This document shows, piece by piece, positions 60,441-64,000 of a stretch of DNA of 64,000 nucleotides. The stretch is from Panacagrimonas sp965216805 (lineage in GTDB: Bacteria > Pseudomonadota > Gammaproteobacteria > Nevskiales > Nevskiaceae): contig NZ_CBDCGN010000002.1 in NCBI RefSeq assembly GCF_965216805.1, positions 2,356,001-2,420,000 on the forward strand, read 5' to 3'. Positions within the stretch are counted from its first letter, which is position 1. Each line of letters begins with the position of its first letter. Under the pieces are notes generated by a model, which saw only the letters and a list, made by a program, of their open reading frames with translations, was not told the DNA's origin and made no database searches. The position numbers and the translations under genes are program-made.

Positions 60441-61698
60441 GCGCCAGACCTGCCGCCACCGTGAAAAACGATCCACTCACCAGCACCCATCCTCGTTCGC
60501 CCGCGTCGGCCTGCGCGGCCGCCATCGCCTCGCCGATCCCACCGCTGGCCTGCGCAGGGATCCCGCAGGCCGTGACCCGCGCTGCCAGCGATCCGGCCGG
60601 GCATGCTCGCGGTGACGGCAGATCGATGCAATAGGCGCCCGCGACATTCTCGCGCAGCGCGCCGCAGTAGGCTTCCACCGGCTTGTCCGCAAGCATGCCC
60701 AGCACCAGCACCACCCGTGCCGGCATCAGGTGCTGGCGGATGAGTGCGGCCAGCACCTGCGCTGCCTCGGCGTTATGGGCGACGTCGAAGACCACGCGCC
60801 CGCGCCGCTGGAAGCGCCCGGGCAGTTCGAGCCTCGGCAGTGCGCGCCGGATGGCGGCCTCGGGGATCTGCAATTCGGTACGCATCGCCAGCAACGCGGT
60901 GATGACGCCACCCGCGTTGCGCAGTTGGGCCGCGCCGGGAATGCCAGGCCGCGGTAGTGCGCGAAGTTGCCGTCCCCCGCCCTGCCAGGTCCAGTCGTCG
61001 GCGGTGTCGACGACCTCGAAATCGGTGCCGATGCAGTGCAGTTCGGCGCCGATCGCCTGCGCGTGTGCGAGCACCGATTGCGGCGGCAGCGGCTCTGCAC
61101 ACACCGCCGGGCGGCCGCCGCGGAACACGTGAGCTTTTTCCCGGCCGATCGACTCGCGGTCGGGTCCCAGCCAATCCTGATGATCCAGACCGATGCTAGT
61201 CAGCAGCGCGGCGTCGGCGTCCACCAGATTCACCGCATCCAGGCGGCCACCGAGCCCGACTTCGAGCACGCGCGCCTGCACCCGGCGTGCGCGAAAGCAC
61301 CACAGCGCTGCCAGGGTGCCGAACTCGAAATAGGTCAGCGCAATATCGTCGCGCGCGGCTTCGATTTGTTCGAATGCGGCACACAGTTCGCGGTCGCTCA
61401 CCGGGTTGCCGTCGATGCTGACCCGCTCGGCGTAGTGCAGCAGATGCGGCGACGTGTAAAGCCCGGTGCAGTAGCCGGACTCGCGCAGGATCAGGTCGGC
61501 CAGGTGCGCGCTGGAACCCTTGCCATTGGTGCCGGCGACGATCAGCGTCGGCGGCGCGTGCCGGTGCAGATCGAGGCGGCGCCAGACCGCACCGACCCTG
61601 TCCAGCCCAAGTTCGATGGCGCTGGGGTGCAGCCGCTCCTGGTACGCCAGCCAATGATCGAGCGTCGCCGACGGTCCTGGCGGTGCCGCGCCGTTCAA
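60433..61698 (-). CDS. folC: Folylpolyglutamate / dihydrofolate synthase
   Basis: A 421-residue FolC. The P-loop is GTNGKGS, with YTSPHLLHYAERVSIDG, EVGLGGRLDAVN, SIGLDHQDWLG and FDVAHNAEAAQVL following in family order. It starts with TTG at 61698, which overlaps the accD stop (TTGA) and is the only workable start at this end. It adds glutamates to folates and may also make dihydrofolate. Confidence 0.95.
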   Translation of the reverse strand: MNGAAPPGPSATLDHWLAYQERLHPSAIELGLDRVGAVWRRLDLHRHAPPTLIVAGTNGKGSSAHLADLILRESGYCTGLYTSPHLLHYAERVSIDGNPVSDRELCAAFEQIEAARDDIALTYFEFGTLAALWCFRARRVQARVLEVGLGGRLDAVNLVDADAALLTSIGLDHQDWLGPDRESIGREKAHVFRGGRPAVCAEPLPPQSVLAHAQAIGAELHCIGTDFEVVDTADDWTWQGGGRQLRALPRPGIPGAAQLRNAGGVITALLAMRTELQIPEAAIRRALPRLELPGRFQRRGRVVFDVAHNAEAAQVLAALIRQHLMPARVVLVLGMLADKPVEAYCGALRENVAGAYCIDLPSPRACPAGSLAARVTACGIPAQASGGIGEAMAAAQADAGERGWVLVSGSFFTVAAGLAHG

Positions 61699-62561
61699 GC
61701 CTCTGCGGGCGCCCAGTGGGTCAGCATGGCGAGCATGTTGTGGATGCGTTCGCGCAGCTCGCGACGGTCCACGATCATGTCGATGGCGCCATGCTCAAGC
61801 AGGAACTCGGCGCGCTGAAAACCTTCCGGCAGCTTCTGGCGCACGGTCTGTTCGATCACGCGCGGGCCGGCAAATCCCACCAGCGCGCGCGGTTCGGCGA
61901 TGTGGATATCGCCCAGCATCGCCAGACTGGCGGAAACGCCGCCCATGGTCGGATGGGTGATGACCGACACGAACGGCAGGCCGCGCTCGCTGAGCTTGGC
62001 CAGGGCCGCAGAGGTCTTGGCCATCTGCATCAGTGAGAACAGCGATTCCTGCATGCGCGCGCCACCGGACGACGAGAAGCACACCATCGGCACGCCGAAT
62101 TCGAGGCAGGCATTGACGCCGCGGACAAATTTTTCGCCGACCACGCTGCCCATGGAACCGCCCATGAAGCCGAACTCGTAGGCCGCGGCCACCAGCGGCA
62201 GGCCCTGGACCTGGCCGCGCATCACCACCAGCGCGTCGTGCTCGTCGGTCTCGGCCTGCGCTTCCTTAAGCCGCTCGGTGTATTTGCGTGAATCCTTGAA
62301 CTTGAGCGGGTCCTGCGGATACACCTCGGTGCCGATCTCCGTGCGCGGGTCCGGGTCCAGAAAATGCCCCAGCCGCGCGCGTGCGGAGATCGGGTGATGA
62401 GCGCTGCACTTGGGGCAGACTTCCAGCGTGCGTTCCAGCTCGGCGCGGTAAAGCACCGACTGGCAGCTTTCGCACTTGGTCCACAGGCCCTCGGGCACAT
62501 TGCGCTTGCGCACGCCGCGGGTCAGCAACTGCGATCCGGAAATCTTGTCCAGCCAACTCAT
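61695..62561 (-). CDS. accD: Acetyl-CoA carboxylase carboxyltransferase subunit beta
   Basis: A 288-residue AccD from ATG 62561 (MSWLDKI). The N-terminal zinc ribbon is C-x2-C (CESCQS) followed by CPKC 19 residues on. The transferase core has CFSSSGGARMQESLFSLMQM, THPTMGGVSASLAMLGD and FAGPRVIEQTVRQKLPEGFQ. With AccA it transfers the carboxyl group to acetyl-CoA, the first step of fatty acid synthesis. TAAGAT upstream (about 62610 on this strand) might be a -10 for a separate promoter. Confidence 0.97.
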   Translation of the reverse strand: MSWLDKISGSQLLTRGVRKRNVPEGLWTKCESCQSVLYRAELERTLEVCPKCSAHHPISARARLGHFLDPDPRTEIGTEVYPQDPLKFKDSRKYTERLKEAQAETDEHDALVVMRGQVQGLPLVAAAYEFGFMGGSMGSVVGEKFVRGVNACLEFGVPMVCFSSSGGARMQESLFSLMQMAKTSAALAKLSERGLPFVSVITHPTMGGVSASLAMLGDIHIAEPRALVGFAGPRVIEQTVRQKLPEGFQRAEFLLEHGAIDMIVDRRELRERIHNMLAMLTHWAPAEA

Positions 62562-62610
62562 GTATGCCTGTCTCCCCTCGTGCGCAACCGTCCGCGTGCG
62601 AGCGCGAATC

Positions 62611-63426
62611 TTATCCGACCGTAGCACCGTCCATCGCCGCCCGCATCGGTCCGAGCTTGTCCTTGAGCCGTTGCGGCAGGCTGGCGGGGTCGTCGCCGTG
62701 ACGCTCGATCTCGGACACCAGCGCACTGCCCACCACCACGCCGTCCGCCACGGCGGCCACGGCTGCCGCCGTCGCCGCGTCGCGAATGCCAAAGCCAACT
62801 GCCAGCGGCAGTTGGGTGATGCTGCGGATCTCCGCCAGCTTGGCGGTCACGCTGGCCACGTCCAGATTGGCGGCGCCGGTTACGCCTTTGAGCGAGACGT
62901 AGTACAGGTAACCGCTGGCCAGTTCCGCCGCCGCACGGATACGCGTCGCCGGGCTGGTAGGCGCCAGCAGAAAGATGCAGTCCAGGCCTGCGGCGCGCAG
63001 TACCGGGGCGAATTCGGGGGCTTCTTCCACCGCCAGGTCCACTACCAGCACGCCGTCGACGCCGGCCGTCGTGGCAGCATCGGCAAAGGCCTGCAGGCCC
63101 ATCGCTTCGATGGGATTGAGATAGCCCATCAGGACCACCGGGGTTTTACCGTCGCGCTCGCGGAACTCGGCCACCATGCGGATGACCTGGCGCAGCGAGG
63201 TGTGATGCACCAGGGCGCGTTCGCAGGCGAGCTGGATGGTGGGTCCGTCGGCCATCGGATCGGAGAACGGCACGCCCAGTTCGAGCACGTCGGCGCCCGC
63301 CTCGACCAGTGCATGCATCAAGCCCACTGTGTGATGCGGATGCGGATCGCCGGCCGTGATGTAAGGGATCAACGCCTTGCGCTTGGCCACGGCCAGCGTC
63401 TCGAACGTGGTTTTCAAACGGCTCAT
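62611..63426 (-). CDS. trpA: Tryptophan synthase alpha subunit
   Basis: A 271-residue TrpA from ATG 63426, which overlaps the previous stop (ATGA). Catalytic glutamate lies in DVLELGVPFSDP and aspartate in ADGPTIQ; YITAGDP, VVLMGYLNP, LLAPTSPATR and VGFGIRD are all conserved. It cleaves indole-3-glycerol phosphate and passes indole to TrpB. The usual trpB-trpA contact is interrupted by one small gene. Confidence 0.97.
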   Translation of the reverse strand: MSRLKTTFETLAVAKRKALIPYITAGDPHPHHTVGLMHALVEAGADVLELGVPFSDPMADGPTIQLACERALVHHTSLRQVIRMVAEFRERDGKTPVVLMGYLNPIEAMGLQAFADAATTAGVDGVLVVDLAVEEAPEFAPVLRAAGLDCIFLLAPTSPATRIRAAAELASGYLYYVSLKGVTGAANLDVASVTAKLAEIRSITQLPLAVGFGIRDAATAAAVAAVADGVVVGSALVSEIERHGDDPASLPQRLKDKLGPMRAAMDGATVG

Positions 63427-63941
63427 GCGGGATTCAGAACCTGGTAATGCAGCATCACCAGACCGGTGTCGAAGATGCGGGTGTCCCGCAGCTTGAAGCG
63501 CAGGTCGCGCTGCAGGTCGCGGAACAGTGGAATGCCGGCGCCCAGCGCCAGCGGGTGCACGGCGATCATGCACTCGTCGATCAGGCCTTCCTGGGCAAAC
63601 TGGCCGGCAACGTTGGCCCCCCCGAACAGCCAGGCGTGCTGCACGCCGTCCTCGACCATGCGCAGCCGCAGATCCGCGACATCGCCGGAGAAGGCGAACA
63701 GGTTGTCGGCATCCAGCCGCAGGTCACGGTTTGACAGCACGTAGTAGCGCTTGGCCGGGTCCAGCGATTCGCGCAGCTTGCGGGTCAGCTCCCAGGAGCG
63801 GCTGCCCATGACCACTGCATCGACCGAGGCGAAGAAGCCCGCCATGCCGTAGTCCTGGTCGGTGAAACACCAGTCGAAGCCACCGTCGGGGCGGGCGATG
63901 TAGCCATCCAGACTGGTGGCCAGTTGCAGGGTCACTTTCAT
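63423..63941 (-). CDS. Dihydrofolate reductase / RibD C-terminal-like protein inserted between trpB and trpA
   Basis: A 172-residue protein of the DHFR/RibD-C fold from ATG 63941. LQLATSLDGYIARPDGGFDW is the family N-terminus, VDAVVMGSRSWEL contacts NADPH, YVLSNRDL and WLFGGANVAGQFAQEGLIDECMIAVHPLALGAGIPLF complete the pattern. Such proteins (YyaP/YwjB type) reduce unknown substrates. It begins 12 bases after the trpB stop and overlaps trpA by ATGA, so it is co-translated with the trp genes, although no role in tryptophan synthesis is known. Confidence 0.88.
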   Translation of the reverse strand: MKVTLQLATSLDGYIARPDGGFDWCFTDQDYGMAGFFASVDAVVMGSRSWELTRKLRESLDPAKRYYVLSNRDLRLDADNLFAFSGDVADLRLRMVEDGVQHAWLFGGANVAGQFAQEGLIDECMIAVHPLALGAGIPLFRDLQRDLRFKLRDTRIFDTGLVMLHYQVLNPA

Positions 63942-63953
63942 GGGCGTCGTCGA

Positions 63954-64000
63954 TCAGCTCAGCGAAATACCTTCGCGCTTGGCAATGGTGAAGATGTCCT
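63954..64000 (-). CDS. trpB: Tryptophan synthase beta subunit, C-terminal end only
   Basis: Only the last 15 codons are in the window, reading DIFTIAKREGISLS then TGA at 63956-63954. This fits the common TrpB ending GRGDKD-(x)-TxAxxxGI, and the next genes are the DHFR-like protein and trpA. The call rests on this short tail and on gene order. Confidence 0.7.
   Translation of the reverse strand, partial: DIFTIAKREGISLS

Overview
The window is GC-rich, densely coded bacterial chromosome. Gene order and protein families point to a gammaproteobacterium, most likely in or near Xanthomonadales (Lysobacterales). The grounds are the housekeeping runs ffh / ccsA-like / corC and trpB-x-trpA-accD-folC-SPOR-recJ, and a type VI secretion system (T6SS) with a kinase/phosphatase/FHA control module. 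No rRNA, tRNA or CRISPR array was seen, and no stretch longer than about 290 bases lacks a gene.

Layout. (1) 1-2293: the 3' end of a biosynthetic operon, made of the end of an NRPS-type adenylation plus carrier protein and two alpha/beta hydrolases whose nucleophile elbows read GLRLG and GLCSG instead of GxSxG. (2) 2336-10191: mixed metabolic genes (lipocalin lipoprotein, S15/CocE-like lipoprotein hydrolase, Baeyer-Villiger-type flavin monooxygenase, Pit-family phosphate transporter, MOSC protein, SRPBCC protein, enoyl-CoA hydratase). (3) 10372-48516: one T6SS locus, about 38 kb, all on the + strand. It has all thirteen core parts: tssA, tssB, tssC, hcp, tssE, tssF, tssG, tssH/clpV, vgrG, tssJ, tssK, tssL, tssM. 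Accessory parts are a PP2C phosphatase, a large Ser/Thr kinase, TagJ, two FHA proteins (one TagH-like) and TagF. Embedded in it are cargo/loading genes: a low-GC pair behind clpV (a clan CD peptidase-like protein and an OmpA/metzincin-like fusion), a TPR-methyltransferase, VgrG with a C-terminal extension, and a DUF2169-pentapeptide / pentapeptide / DUF3540 / DUF4150 module. (4) 48653-53178: ffh, a metallo-beta-lactamase-fold hydrolase, a CcsA/YpjD-like membrane protein and a CorC-family protein. (5) 53111-57968: an AraC-type regulator divergent from an AlkB alkane hydroxylase, a DUF3592/SHOCT protein, a patatin-like phospholipase and two MITE-like repeats. (6) 57965-64000, minus strand: tightly overlapped recJ, SPOR protein, folC, accD, trpA, a dihydrofolate reductase-like gene and the end of trpB.

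How the genes fit together. The T6SS order (tssABC-hcp-tagJ-tssEFG-clpV-vgrG and FHA-tssJKLM-tagF) resembles the H1-type systems controlled by threonine phosphorylation: kinase and phosphatase set the phosphorylation state of an FHA protein and TagF dampens firing. The two genes behind clpV are the best effector candidates: they differ in base composition from the machinery and carry peptidase-like motifs. The DUF2169/DUF3540/DUF4150 set looks like a spike-loading module that carries no toxin domain of its own.

Limits: all family calls come from reading motifs by eye. No database search, structure prediction or statistics were run. GC statements are visual estimates.
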